DNA from: Candidatus Competibacteraceae bacterium
GTDB lineage: Bacteria > Pseudomonadota > Gammaproteobacteria > Competibacterales > Competibacteraceae
Direction: 5' to 3'
DNA: 14,271 nt
Assembly: GCA_003527885.1 (NCBI GenBank)
Contig: DPWB01000231.1
Coordinates: forward strand, 734-15,004
In this document: positions 1 through 7,390 of the stretch, in pieces
Position numbering within the stretch: position 1 is the first letter of the stretch
How the letters are laid out: each line of letters opens with the position of its first letter
Made by a program: the position numbers and the translations under genes
Notes under the pieces: generated by a model
What the model saw: only the letters and a program-made list of their open reading frames with translations
Told to the model about the DNA's origin: nothing
Database searches by the model: none

Positions 1-3000
1 GGCGATCAAGCCGATCATGTCGCCCCGTTCGATCTGCTTGATGGACAGGTTGACCGAAAGCCTGGGCACGACATGGCCCGACGCGCGCCAAGCGCTCACC
101 TTGGCGCACGCCTCCCGTAGCACCCATTCTCCCAAAGCGGTGATGAAGCCGGTTTCCTCGGCCAGCGGGATGAACTTCACGGGGGGGATCAGGCCCAGTT
201 CGGGATGGCGCCAGCGCACCAGCGCCTCCATGCCGACCAATACCCCGCTGGCCAAATCCACCTGCGGCTGGAAATAGACCAGGAGCTCGCGGTTTTGAAT
301 CGAACGGCGTAGCGTGGCTTCAAGCCGCAAGCGCTCGGCCCCGGATTGGGTCATTTCGGGAGCGTAGCACGCATAATTGTTCCGCCCCTTGGCCTTGGTG
401 CGGTACATCGCCGCATCGGCATTCTTGACCAGTTCACGGACCTCCGCGCCGTCGCTCGGATAAAAGCTGATCCCGATGCTGGCGGAAATATGAATTTCGT
501 GCTCGGCCAAGGAGAAGGGGCGCGCGAATGCCGCCAGCAGTTTTTGCGCGACCATGACGGCGTCCGAAACCTCGTGAATATCCTCCACCAACAAGGCGAA
601 CTCATCCCCGCCCAACCGGGCCAGGGTGTCGCTGGCGCGGATCGCGCGCTGAAATTTGCGGGCCGTGCTGCGCAGCAACTGATCGCCTATCTGGTGGCCC
701 AAAGTGTCGTTGACATCCTTGAAGCGGTCGAGGTCGATGAACATGACCGCCAGTTGGCCGCCGTCGCGCGCCGCGCGGTCGATGGCGTGGGTCAGGCGGT
801 CGTTGAATAAAACGCGGTTGGGCAAGCCGGTCAACGGATCGTGATGGGCGAGAAACGACAGTTGTTGCTCGGCGTCCTTTTGCGCCGAAATATCCGAAAA
901 CACCCCCACGTAATGCGTCAAGCGGCCTTCGGCGTCCCGGACCATGTTGACCGACAGCAGCTCTGGAAACTCATCGCCGTTCTTGCGGCGGTTCCAGATT
1001 TCGCCGCGCCACTTGCCGCTTTGTTGGATGGCTTTCCACATCTGGCCGTAAAACTCGGGCGTCTGCCGGCCGGAACTGAGCAAGCGGGGATTCTTTCCGA
1101 GCACTTCTTGCTCGGTGTAGCCGGTGATCTCGGTAAACGCGCGGTTGATCGCCAGGATCGCTTGGTCGGCGCCGGTGATCATGATGCCTTCGACCGTGCT
1201 CTCGAAAACGCTCGCGGCCAGTTGCGCGCGTTCCTGGTCGCGCCGCTGCGCGGTCAGATCGGTGCAGATCCACACGCTCCCTTCATGCGGGTCACCCGCT
1301 TCGACGGCCTTGCCGTTCAAAGAACCCCGGAACTGGCCGCCGTCCTTGCGCTTGAACCACACTTCTTCGAGGTAAGACTCGCCCCGGGCCAGCGCGGTAT
1401 ACGCGCGCTGGCCGATTTCCTGATAAAACTCCTCCGTCGGATACATGATTTTCGTCGACTGGCCCAGCATTTCCTGCGCGTCGTAGCCGAACAATTCCTC
1501 GAAACGCCGGTTGCAGCGGGTGATGATCCGCTGCTTGATCAGGACGATGCCGACCGAGACGTTATCCAGCAGCGCCTCCTGTTGCGCCAGCACGCCTTTG
1601 AGCCGGGCTTCATCGGCCTTGCGCTGGGTGATGTCGCGCACGACCGACAGCACGGCCCGGCCTTCGGCCAGCGTGATGTTGCGGGTGGTGACTTCGACCT
1701 CGACAGCGGAACCGTCCAACCGCACATAGCGTTGCTCCACGGCGGGCAATGCGACCGAGCCATCGGCGCTTTCCAGCTTTTTCAACCGCTGTGCGGCGAT
1801 CGGGTGAAAATCCGGGTGCAGCAACGCTTTCCAAGGCCGTCCCAGCAGTTGCCCTTCATGCTCGGCGCCGAACAGTCGCAGCGCCGAACGGTTAGCCATC
1901 GTCATCCTTTCGTCGCGATGCACGAAAACCGCGTCGGGCGACGAGTCCAACAACACCCGGTAGCGTTCTTCGCTCTGCTTTAGAGCCGCGGTGGCCCGTT
2001 TGGCATCGTCGATGTCGCGAACCAGTTCGTTAAAACTCTCGACCAGCTGGCCGACCTCATCGCCGCCGGTCGCCGGCAACGCCGCCAGCGGGCGTTGTCC
2101 GACGGTCATTTCGCGCAGCGCCGACGTGGTTTCCCGCAGCGGTCGGAGCCAGCGGCCGGCCACCGCCGCCAGCCAGGGAACGATCAACGATAAAACCGAC
2201 GCCGCAATCAGGAGCGCCTTCTGGAGCGCCGCCACCGGCGCGAACGCCGCCGCCACCGGCAGCGTGATGACCGCGAACCAGCCGGTCGCCGAAATGCGCC
2301 GGCCGGACGATAATTCCTCGATATCGCGCGAACTCGTCGCGACCCCGGAACCTTCGTAGCCCGCCATGTAGCGATCGTGCATCTTGTTGACGCCAGCCGC
2401 CGGGACCGGCTGGAAAATACGGCCGGTATCGGTGGCCGCGAGGAAACGGCCGGCGCGGGGATCGATGACCAGTACGCCGCCCGACTCGACCTTATACGTC
2501 GCGATGATCTGGCCGAGGTAATTGTCGCTATCCAGATAGGTGAGACCGACCAGCACGCCGACCAGTTGGCCGGCGCCATCCACGATGGGCGCGCTCATGG
2601 AAACCAGGGGCCGCCCGGACAGGCTCCCCGACCGCGCCCTGTTGACCGCCGGCTGGCGGCGCTCCAGGATAGTCCGGAAATCCTCGTGTTGCGCGAAGTT
2701 CAAACCGATGCGTCCCGACAGTCGCGGCCAGTCGGCCAAGCACACTCCCTGGCTGTCCAGCACGAAAAAGCCGCCGTTGAACAGGGCGCCGGCCGCGAGA
2801 TTGTCCTGCAAAAATCCATCGATCCGCGCGGGTTCGCCCATCATCTGATGCTGGCCGAGATTTTTCGCCAACTCGCCGAGCGCCCGCAGGCGCAGCCGGG
2901 TTTCCCGGTCGATGCTGGCGGCGATCACCGAAACCGCCGAACGCTGTTGCGCGGAGACCAGATACTCTAAATCGTGCCGCACTTTCAGGTTGAAATATCC

Positions 3001-3084
3001 GACCAGCCCCCAAATGACGGCGAGCATCATGGCGAGCACGAAGAACGGAAACTTTACGGTCAGACGCAAAACCCGACGAGGCAC
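1..3084 (-). CDS. Membrane-bound multi-sensor GGDEF/EAL c-di-GMP turnover protein (3' end off window)
   Basis: Likely inner-membrane sensor that makes and/or degrades cyclic di-GMP; 1028 residues are visible and the C-terminal EAL remainder lies outside. Order: TM helix about 11-31, periplasmic dCache-like sensor about 35-285, TM helix about 290-313, HAMP about 308-360, three PAS domains (about 372-490, 495-615, 620-740), GGDEF about 745-905, EAL from about 935. The GGDEF motif is intact (825-829) with an I-site RASD at 816-819, so cyclase activity with product inhibition is expected. The EAL signature (953-955, in MEALVRW) and the metal-ligand Asn in SVNLS (1012) are present, but the other phosphodiesterase residues cannot be judged. 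Start: GTG at 3084, the only plausible one, because an in-frame TGA lies six codons upstream and a GAGGAG sits at 3095-3100. The signal sensed is unknown. It is transcribed in the same direction as the SrfB pair, 111 bases downstream of it. Confidence 0.93.
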   Translation of the reverse strand, partial: MPRRVLRLTVKFPFFVLAMMLAVIWGLVGYFNLKVRHDLEYLVSAQQRSAVSVIAASIDRETRLRLRALGELAKNLGQHQMMGEPARIDGFLQDNLAAGALFNGGFFVLDSQGVCLADWPRLSGRIGLNFAQHEDFRTILERRQPAVNRARSGSLSGRPLVSMSAPIVDGAGQLVGVLVGLTYLDSDNYLGQIIATYKVESGGVLVIDPRAGRFLAATDTGRIFQPVPAAGVNKMHDRYMAGYEGSGVATSSRDIEELSSGRRISATGWFAVITLPVAAAFAPVAALQKALLIAASVLSLIVPWLAAVAGRWLRPLRETTSALREMTVGQRPLAALPATGGDEVGQLVESFNELVRDIDDAKRATAALKQSEERYRVLLDSSPDAVFVHRDERMTMANRSALRLFGAEHEGQLLGRPWKALLHPDFHPIAAQRLKKLESADGSVALPAVEQRYVRLDGSAVEVEVTTRNITLAEGRAVLSVVRDITQRKADEARLKGVLAQQEALLDNVSVGIVLIKQRIITRCNRRFEELFGYDAQEMLGQSTKIMYPTEEFYQEIGQRAYTALARGESYLEEVWFKRKDGGQFRGSLNGKAVEAGDPHEGSVWICTDLTAQRRDQERAQLAASVFESTVEGIMITGADQAILAINRAFTEITGYTEQEVLGKNPRLLSSGRQTPEFYGQMWKAIQQSGKWRGEIWNRRKNGDEFPELLSVNMVRDAEGRLTHYVGVFSDISAQKDAEQQLSFLAHHDPLTGLPNRVLFNDRLTHAIDRAARDGGQLAVMFIDLDRFKDVNDTLGHQIGDQLLRSTARKFQRAIRASDTLARLGGDEFALLVEDIHEVSDAVMVAQKLLAAFARPFSLAEHEIHISASIGISFYPSDGAEVRELVKNADAAMYRTKAKGRNNYACYAPEMTQSGAERLRLEATLRRSIQNRELLVYFQPQVDLASGVLVGMEALVRWRHPELGLIPPVKFIPLAEETGFITALGEWVLREACAKVSAWRASGHVVPRLSVNLSIKQIERGDMIGLIA

Positions 3085-3094
3085 GTTGAGCAGT

Positions 3095-3100
3095 CTCCTC
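3095..3100 (-). promoter_or_regulatory. Ribosome binding site of the GGDEF/EAL gene
   Basis: GAGGAG on the minus strand, 10 bases before the GTG at 3084. Together with the in-frame stop just upstream it fixes that GTG as the start. Confidence 0.6.
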
Positions 3101-3145
3101 TGTCAAACGTCGTGGCGGTTGAATCCATCGGATATCAGGTTAGTC

Positions 3146-3169
3146 AAAAAAGTCATATGAACATTGTTC
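3146..3169. repeat. AT-rich palindromes upstream of the GGDEF/EAL gene
   Basis: The 111-base gap between the small membrane protein and the GGDEF/EAL gene is clearly AT-richer than its surroundings. It holds a TCATATGA palindrome (3153-3160) sharing two bases with an 11-base palindrome GAACATTGTTC (3159-3169), next to a run of six T on the minus strand (3146-3151). A TATACT hexamer (minus strand, 3174-3179) could be a -10 element, but no good -35 accompanies it. This may be an operator/promoter region; the stems are too short for a convincing terminator. Confidence 0.25.
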
Positions 3170-3195
3170 GTCAAGTATAGCTAAGGAAACTCTAC

Positions 3196-3822
3196 TCACC
3201 TAGTGAAGACGCCGATCACCATCAATGCCGCGACGATTACCAACACCATCAGCGCCAGCTTCATCCGGCGCTCACAGGCCTTGCGATCCACCACGGTACC
3301 CAGCAGCGCGGCGCCGTCAGGCGCGAGCGCAACCAGTTCGCCGCCGCGCGTGAAGCGGTGGCCGTAGAGCGGGACCTCCGTGCCTTGCGGCGACAACGGC
3401 GGGACAAACCGCTCGAAGACTGCATGAACCGGCCCTTCGACCGGCAACTGCAACGCCACCAAACGACCGTTGCAAGCCGACTCCACGGGGATCAACCGAA
3501 CCGTCCGAGGCGGACAGTTCAGCAGCAATCGATCCGCCGCGCCAAGCTTGCGTGATGACCGACGGTCCGCGTACCACATCAGCCCACCGGCCAGGGTGAT
3601 TGCCGGTATCAGTAGCAGACCTATCAACCCCAGCATCAATAGATCGCCGAGCGTCTGGCCGGTCAGGGCGGAAACCATACCAACCAGCAGCAGCCCCCCC
3701 ATACCCAGAAAGAGCCACAGACTGAGCAGGCGCGCGCGCCGTCGTTCGGCCGCCGCCCGTTTTCGCAGGCCCGGATGCAAAAGCGGCGTGGAGCCCTCGG
3801 CCATGACAGCGCGGGCGCTCAA
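3196..3822 (-). CDS. Small membrane protein coupled to the SrfB-like ATPase (unknown family)
   Basis: I do not recognise a family. The 208-residue product has a basic N-terminus, two hydrophobic helices (about 32-54 and 58-83), a soluble region of about 100 residues (about 86-187) and a C-terminal helix (about 189-206) ending four residues later. Basic clusters DRRSSRK after helix 2 and RKACERRMK before helix 3 put the soluble region in the cytoplasm by the positive-inside rule, where it could meet SrfB. The TTG start (3822) overlaps the upstream stop as TTGA, implying translational coupling. An in-frame ATG at 3804 is an alternative start; neither has a clear Shine-Dalgarno. The reading frame is supported by tight packing and helix patterning, not by recognised homology. 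Confidence 0.75.
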   Translation of the reverse strand: MSARAVMAEGSTPLLHPGLRKRAAAERRRARLLSLWLFLGMGGLLLVGMVSALTGQTLGDLLMLGLIGLLLIPAITLAGGLMWYADRRSSRKLGAADRLLLNCPPRTVRLIPVESACNGRLVALQLPVEGPVHAVFERFVPPLSPQGTEVPLYGHRFTRGGELVALAPDGAALLGTVVDRKACERRMKLALMVLVIVAALMVIGVFTR

Positions 3823-6749
3823 CGGCGCGGCGCGGCGCCAGAGCGCGCCGAAATCGAGAAAATGCCGGTGTCCAGCCAGTAACCGTATTCATCCTTCAGG
3901 GTCTGCAATTTCAGCGACACCACCCCGCTCGGCTGCTGGTTGCCGCCGGCGTCCGCCACCGTGACGACCTTGAAATCCAGGTCGACGTTTTCGTCGGTGG
4001 AGCGCTCCAGCGTGACCTTGAGCGGCAGCGCCTTGGTGCGCGCGTCCTGCGGATGGGCGAACGTGACCCGATACAGCGGCGTGGCCGGCCAGCGCTCCAC
4101 GCTCAATTGGCGAAACCCGAGAAACACCGGCGCGTAGAAATCGAAGGTCGCTTCCGGCAGCCGGGTTTTGCGATCTTCCAATTCTAGATTGGCGAACAGC
4201 ACGTTTTCCTGTTTCAGCCGTCCGGTCTGTTCGAGCACGCCGACGAATCGGGCGGTGGATTTCATGCCCAGTTCGCGGCTGCGCAGGTTGAATTTGTACA
4301 ATTGGCCTTCCGACAGCGCGCAGACCATCGCGCCGACCGCCGCCGTGGTCTTGGGATCGGTCAGCCGCCCGCTGACCGAGCGGAACGGATACCAGTCGCC
4401 CACCCGGTAGGTGTGCAGGCTGACGATGCGATCCGGCGGGGCCGGCAGTTTCGCCAAAATCGCCGCCCGCACCGCCGGCAAGCGACAGGGCCGCCCGGAA
4501 ATCAACAGATAATCGCAATCGTAAAGGTGCACCACTTCGCACAGATCGCTCAGCACCTGACCGAGAATGCGGCGCACCGTGGTGTCCAACGCCAGCATGG
4601 CGGTGGAAAACGCAACGTCCGCCAGCTTGAAACTCTGCCCGCCGGCGGCGCGCACCGCCTCTTCCAGAAAGGCCACGACCTGCTCGTGCGGCCCGCTGCC
4701 GGCCGGGTAGACATCGGCCAACCGCAGCGTCACCGCCTCGTTGCCGGCGCTGAGATCGGTATTTTCATACCGGTGCAGCAGTTCCAGGGCCAGCGGCAAG
4801 GCCACCTGATTGGCGAACTGGCGGCGCAAGGTGCGATCGCGTTCGGCCTGATCGCCCCGGTTCGCCCCCAGCAGCCGCGCCAACAGTTCCTCCGCGTTGG
4901 CCGCGCCGCACTGGCGGATGGCTTCCAACAGCGCCGGCAACACGTTGCGCTCGATGATTCCGCCCAGCACGTCGTCGCCGGCGATATTGAAGCCTTCGCG
5001 GAATTCCTGGATCGGCTTGACCGCCGTGCCGCCCTCCAGCTGATAGGTGGTGATGATCAGGTCGCTGGTGCCGCCGCCCACATCGATGCTGGCCAACCGC
5101 AGACAGGGCGAGTCGCCGTAATTCTCGCGCACCCGCCCGAAGACCCGGAACAACAGCGCGGCGTCGCCCTGAAAATTGTGCTTGATCTCGTTGTACAGAA
5201 ACACGATCTGGGTGCCGGTCGCCTCGTCCCACTGCAGGAACGGCTCCGGGGCCTGGCTCTCCTCCAGGCCCAACGCGCGCCAGGTCAGCCGGATCGCGGC
5301 GCCGACCCGGCGGGCGAACAGCTTGCGCTCGGCCAGCGGCATGGCGGTCGGCAAGGTCATGATCACCCGCCGCAGCCGGCGCGGCGCTTCCGACAGCACC
5401 CGCTCGTAACGGCGCGAGGGCGAGTTGGCCTGGACGAAGGCTTGCAGCAAGACCTCGGCGACGAAGAAGCTCATCAGGGCGCTGCGCGAAAACAGGGCGG
5501 TCACGGCGGGCGGTTCGCCCGCGGCCAGTTCCTCGCCGTCTTCGCGCAGATGGCCGATAAAAGGCCCGGTGGTGACCGGACCGCTATCGCCGCCGGACCC
5601 GTCAGGCCCCGGATTGAAGCGCCAGGGATGATGGCGGGGATCGGTGTCCCACAAATAACGTTTGGGACCGGACAAGCCGGTGCTACCCTCGGTGCCGTGG
5701 CTGAAATAGGACAGGGCCTGGGCTTCGTAGCCGATGCGGGTCACGGTCGGCCACAGGAAGGCGCTGGTCCGGCCGCTGCGCCGCGAGAGCTTTTCGTCGC
5801 CGAAACCGCCGCGCACGAATTCGACCCGGCTGGGGAACGGTTCGTCGTACACTCGCTCCGGCCGCGACAGGTCGCGCAGTTCCAGCCGGTAGCTGTCGTT
5901 CATGTCCACCGGATCGTCGCCGCTGGTTTCCATCAGAATGCCGCAGGTGCGGGAGTTGCCGACATCCAGCACCAGATCGACATTGACCGGCTGGTTGAGC
6001 CGGGCGGTCGGCCCGCTATCGACGAAGGTGAAGCGCAGGCGCGGCGGCTGCACCGCCCGGCGCAGCAAGGTCAGCACGGTCAGCCACCCGGCCTGGGCGT
6101 CGGGGCTGGCGCGCAACTCGGCCTCGTCCACCCGGCGCGGCGCGCGGCGGCGCAGCTCGTAGGCGTGGAAGCGCTGGTGCAGCCATTCCCGCACCCACTC
6201 CTGCTCCAGAAACCAGCCGGTGTCGGCCTCGGCGTCGCTCAGGGCGAACTCCTCGCCGGATTGCATGTCCAGCGGGCTGGGCGCGAGATAGGGCCGGCCT
6301 TCGCGAGTCGGCAGCAGTTGGGTGTCGAAAGCCAGGGTGACGCGGTGCGTGTTGCCTTCGGCATCGGGCGTCGGCAATTCTACCAGCCGCGCCCGTGCCC
6401 AGTTGGTCGGCCCTTTGTCGAATGTGTGCTGGCCGTCCGGTCGCGGCTCCCGCACCCGAGGAAACGGTAGCGGCAGCCAAGCCTCGTTGAAAAGGGCGGC
6501 GGCTTTGGCGGCGTTGAGCGAGTAGACCTGTTCGGGCTTGATCGCGCGGCCGTCCAGGGCCACGAACTGCCCGCTGGCATCGTCGGCGTACAGGCAAGTC
6601 AGGATCGCGCGGCCGTCCGCACCGGTCTGGGTCAGAAACGCCCGCGACACCCGCGCGTCGTTGATATTGAACCCGAAATCCAGCAATTGGACGGCGGTGT
6701 TCGGGATGAGGTTGATGACCGGAGCAAATTTCTTGAGTTTCGCCAGCAT
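3819..6749 (-). CDS. srfB: SrfB-family protein (actin/Hsp70-fold ATPase-like)
   Basis: A 976-residue protein that I recognise as the SrfB family ('virulence factor SrfB', named from an SsrB-regulated Salmonella locus); its length matches. The molecular role is not established. Visible in sequence: an N-terminal VINLIPNTAVQLLDFGF region, then an ASKHA-type nucleotide-binding core. Phosphate-1-like motif: LDVGNSRTCG (D262-T268). Phosphate-2 motif: DVGGGTSDL (D556-L564). Adenosine-like loop: LISGRPCRLPAV (749-760). No signal peptide or TM helix, so cytoplasmic. ATG at 6749 has a near-perfect AGGAGG (6758-6763), spacing 8. Its stop overlaps the start of a membrane protein, a likely partner. SrfB genes often sit with srfA and srfC; neither is here. 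ATP binding is inferred from the motifs. Confidence 0.85.
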   Translation of the reverse strand: MLAKLKKFAPVINLIPNTAVQLLDFGFNINDARVSRAFLTQTGADGRAILTCLYADDASGQFVALDGRAIKPEQVYSLNAAKAAALFNEAWLPLPFPRVREPRPDGQHTFDKGPTNWARARLVELPTPDAEGNTHRVTLAFDTQLLPTREGRPYLAPSPLDMQSGEEFALSDAEADTGWFLEQEWVREWLHQRFHAYELRRRAPRRVDEAELRASPDAQAGWLTVLTLLRRAVQPPRLRFTFVDSGPTARLNQPVNVDLVLDVGNSRTCGILMETSGDDPVDMNDSYRLELRDLSRPERVYDEPFPSRVEFVRGGFGDEKLSRRSGRTSAFLWPTVTRIGYEAQALSYFSHGTEGSTGLSGPKRYLWDTDPRHHPWRFNPGPDGSGGDSGPVTTGPFIGHLREDGEELAAGEPPAVTALFSRSALMSFFVAEVLLQAFVQANSPSRRYERVLSEAPRRLRRVIMTLPTAMPLAERKLFARRVGAAIRLTWRALGLEESQAPEPFLQWDEATGTQIVFLYNEIKHNFQGDAALLFRVFGRVRENYGDSPCLRLASIDVGGGTSDLIITTYQLEGGTAVKPIQEFREGFNIAGDDVLGGIIERNVLPALLEAIRQCGAANAEELLARLLGANRGDQAERDRTLRRQFANQVALPLALELLHRYENTDLSAGNEAVTLRLADVYPAGSGPHEQVVAFLEEAVRAAGGQSFKLADVAFSTAMLALDTTVRRILGQVLSDLCEVVHLYDCDYLLISGRPCRLPAVRAAILAKLPAPPDRIVSLHTYRVGDWYPFRSVSGRLTDPKTTAAVGAMVCALSEGQLYKFNLRSRELGMKSTARFVGVLEQTGRLKQENVLFANLELEDRKTRLPEATFDFYAPVFLGFRQLSVERWPATPLYRVTFAHPQDARTKALPLKVTLERSTDENVDLDFKVVTVADAGGNQQPSGVVSLKLQTLKDEYGYWLDTGIFSISARSGAAPRR

Positions 6750-6757
6750 GATCCTTG

Positions 6758-6763
6758 CCTCCT
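6758..6763 (-). promoter_or_regulatory. Strong ribosome binding site of srfB
   Basis: AGGAGG on the minus strand, 8 bases before the ATG at 6749. It fixes the start; the other nearby ATG at 6777 is in a different frame. Confidence 0.7.
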
Positions 6764-6775
6764 GGATAGGGGATC

Positions 6776-6804
6776 ATTCTGGCGCAGCGCTTTGGTTACG
6801 GCAA
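6776..6804 (-). promoter_or_regulatory. Possible sigma70-type promoter for the srfB pair
   Basis: Minus strand: TTGCCG (6799-6804) and CAGAAT (6776-6781), 17 bases apart, each matching the consensus at four of six positions. It would start transcription just upstream of the srfB ribosome binding site. Pattern match by eye only. Confidence 0.3.
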
Positions 6805-6841
6805 CTTTGTCCCCGCTAAAGCGCCCGCGGGAGCGCCGGCC

Positions 6842-6871
6842 CCGGTCCCGCCCATCCCTGGCGGCGACCGG
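6842..6871 (-). terminator. GC-rich hairpin downstream of the phasin gene, possible terminator
   Basis: CCGGTC+CCGCC pairs with GGCGG+GACCGG (one bulged C) around a 7-base loop, 48 bases past the phasin stop. There is no U-tract, so it is either a weak or factor-dependent terminator or an mRNA-stabilising stem. It separates the katE-phasin unit from srfB. Confidence 0.35.
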
Positions 6872-6918
6872 AGCGGCCCTGCGCGTGGTAATGACAGTCG
6901 CAGCATTCCCTAAAGCTC

Positions 6919-7326
6919 TTACTTGAGCTTGGTGCGACTGAGGCGCTTGGCGTTCGCCACCGCCCGTCGGTGGATCGGCGCCATGCCTTTTTCGACGATA
7001 CCCAGAACCGCATTATTGGCTTGCCGGGCGACGGATTTGGCGGCTTTCCGGCCGGCGGCCGGCGACCACAGCGACGCCAGCAGCGCAAGGCCGATTTTCT
7101 GGTTGGCCCGAAACGCTTCCGACGCCATGGCGCTCCAGGATTCGGCGAAGGCCGCCACCTTCTCCGCGCCCATCCCCCGAAACTCCTTGCGATCGCGCGC
7201 GGAGGGCGTCACGCCAGCCAGCGCTATCCGGGTCAGGCGGTGTGCGACGACCTGGGGCGCGGCCACCGCCAGTTCAGTCGTTTTACGGGCGACGGAGCGG
7301 CTTTTGCTGGCGCGGCGCTCGGACAT
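6919..7326 (-). CDS. Polyhydroxyalkanoate granule-associated phasin-like protein
   Basis: A 135-residue basic protein. It matches, from memory, the small proteobacterial family annotated as PHA granule-associated phasin: the segment VVAHRLTRIALAG followed by PSARDRKEFRGMGAEKVAAF (about 26-60) and the C-terminal GMAPIHRRAVANAKRL (114-129) are its hallmarks. Such proteins coat storage granules and influence granule size; the N- and C-terminal tails rich in Arg/Lys may also contact nucleic acid (inference). Start ATG at 7326 with AGGAG at 7336-7340, spacing 9. It lies 64 bases downstream of katE on the same strand, so co-transcription is plausible. No phaC, phaA or phaB is in the window. Confidence 0.78.
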   Translation of the reverse strand: MSERRASKSRSVARKTTELAVAAPQVVAHRLTRIALAGVTPSARDRKEFRGMGAEKVAAFAESWSAMASEAFRANQKIGLALLASLWSPAAGRKAAKSVARQANNAVLGIVEKGMAPIHRRAVANAKRLSRTKLK

Positions 7327-7390
7327 GGTTTATCTCTCCTGATGGGCTTACGGGAACCAACGAACACAGGGGCTGCAAGCGCGCTTCCAT

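Noticed and set aside
841..1983. Plus-strand open frame of 380 codons opposite the PAS/GGDEF region
   Set aside because: The minus-strand frame shows clear PAS and GGDEF motifs throughout.
4302..6470. Plus-strand open frame of 722 codons opposite srfB
   Set aside because: The opposite strand has a recognised family with intact ATPase motifs. The antisense product is low-complexity, rich in His/Gln/Arg/Ala, with no recognisable domain; long antisense frames are expected in GC-rich coding DNA.
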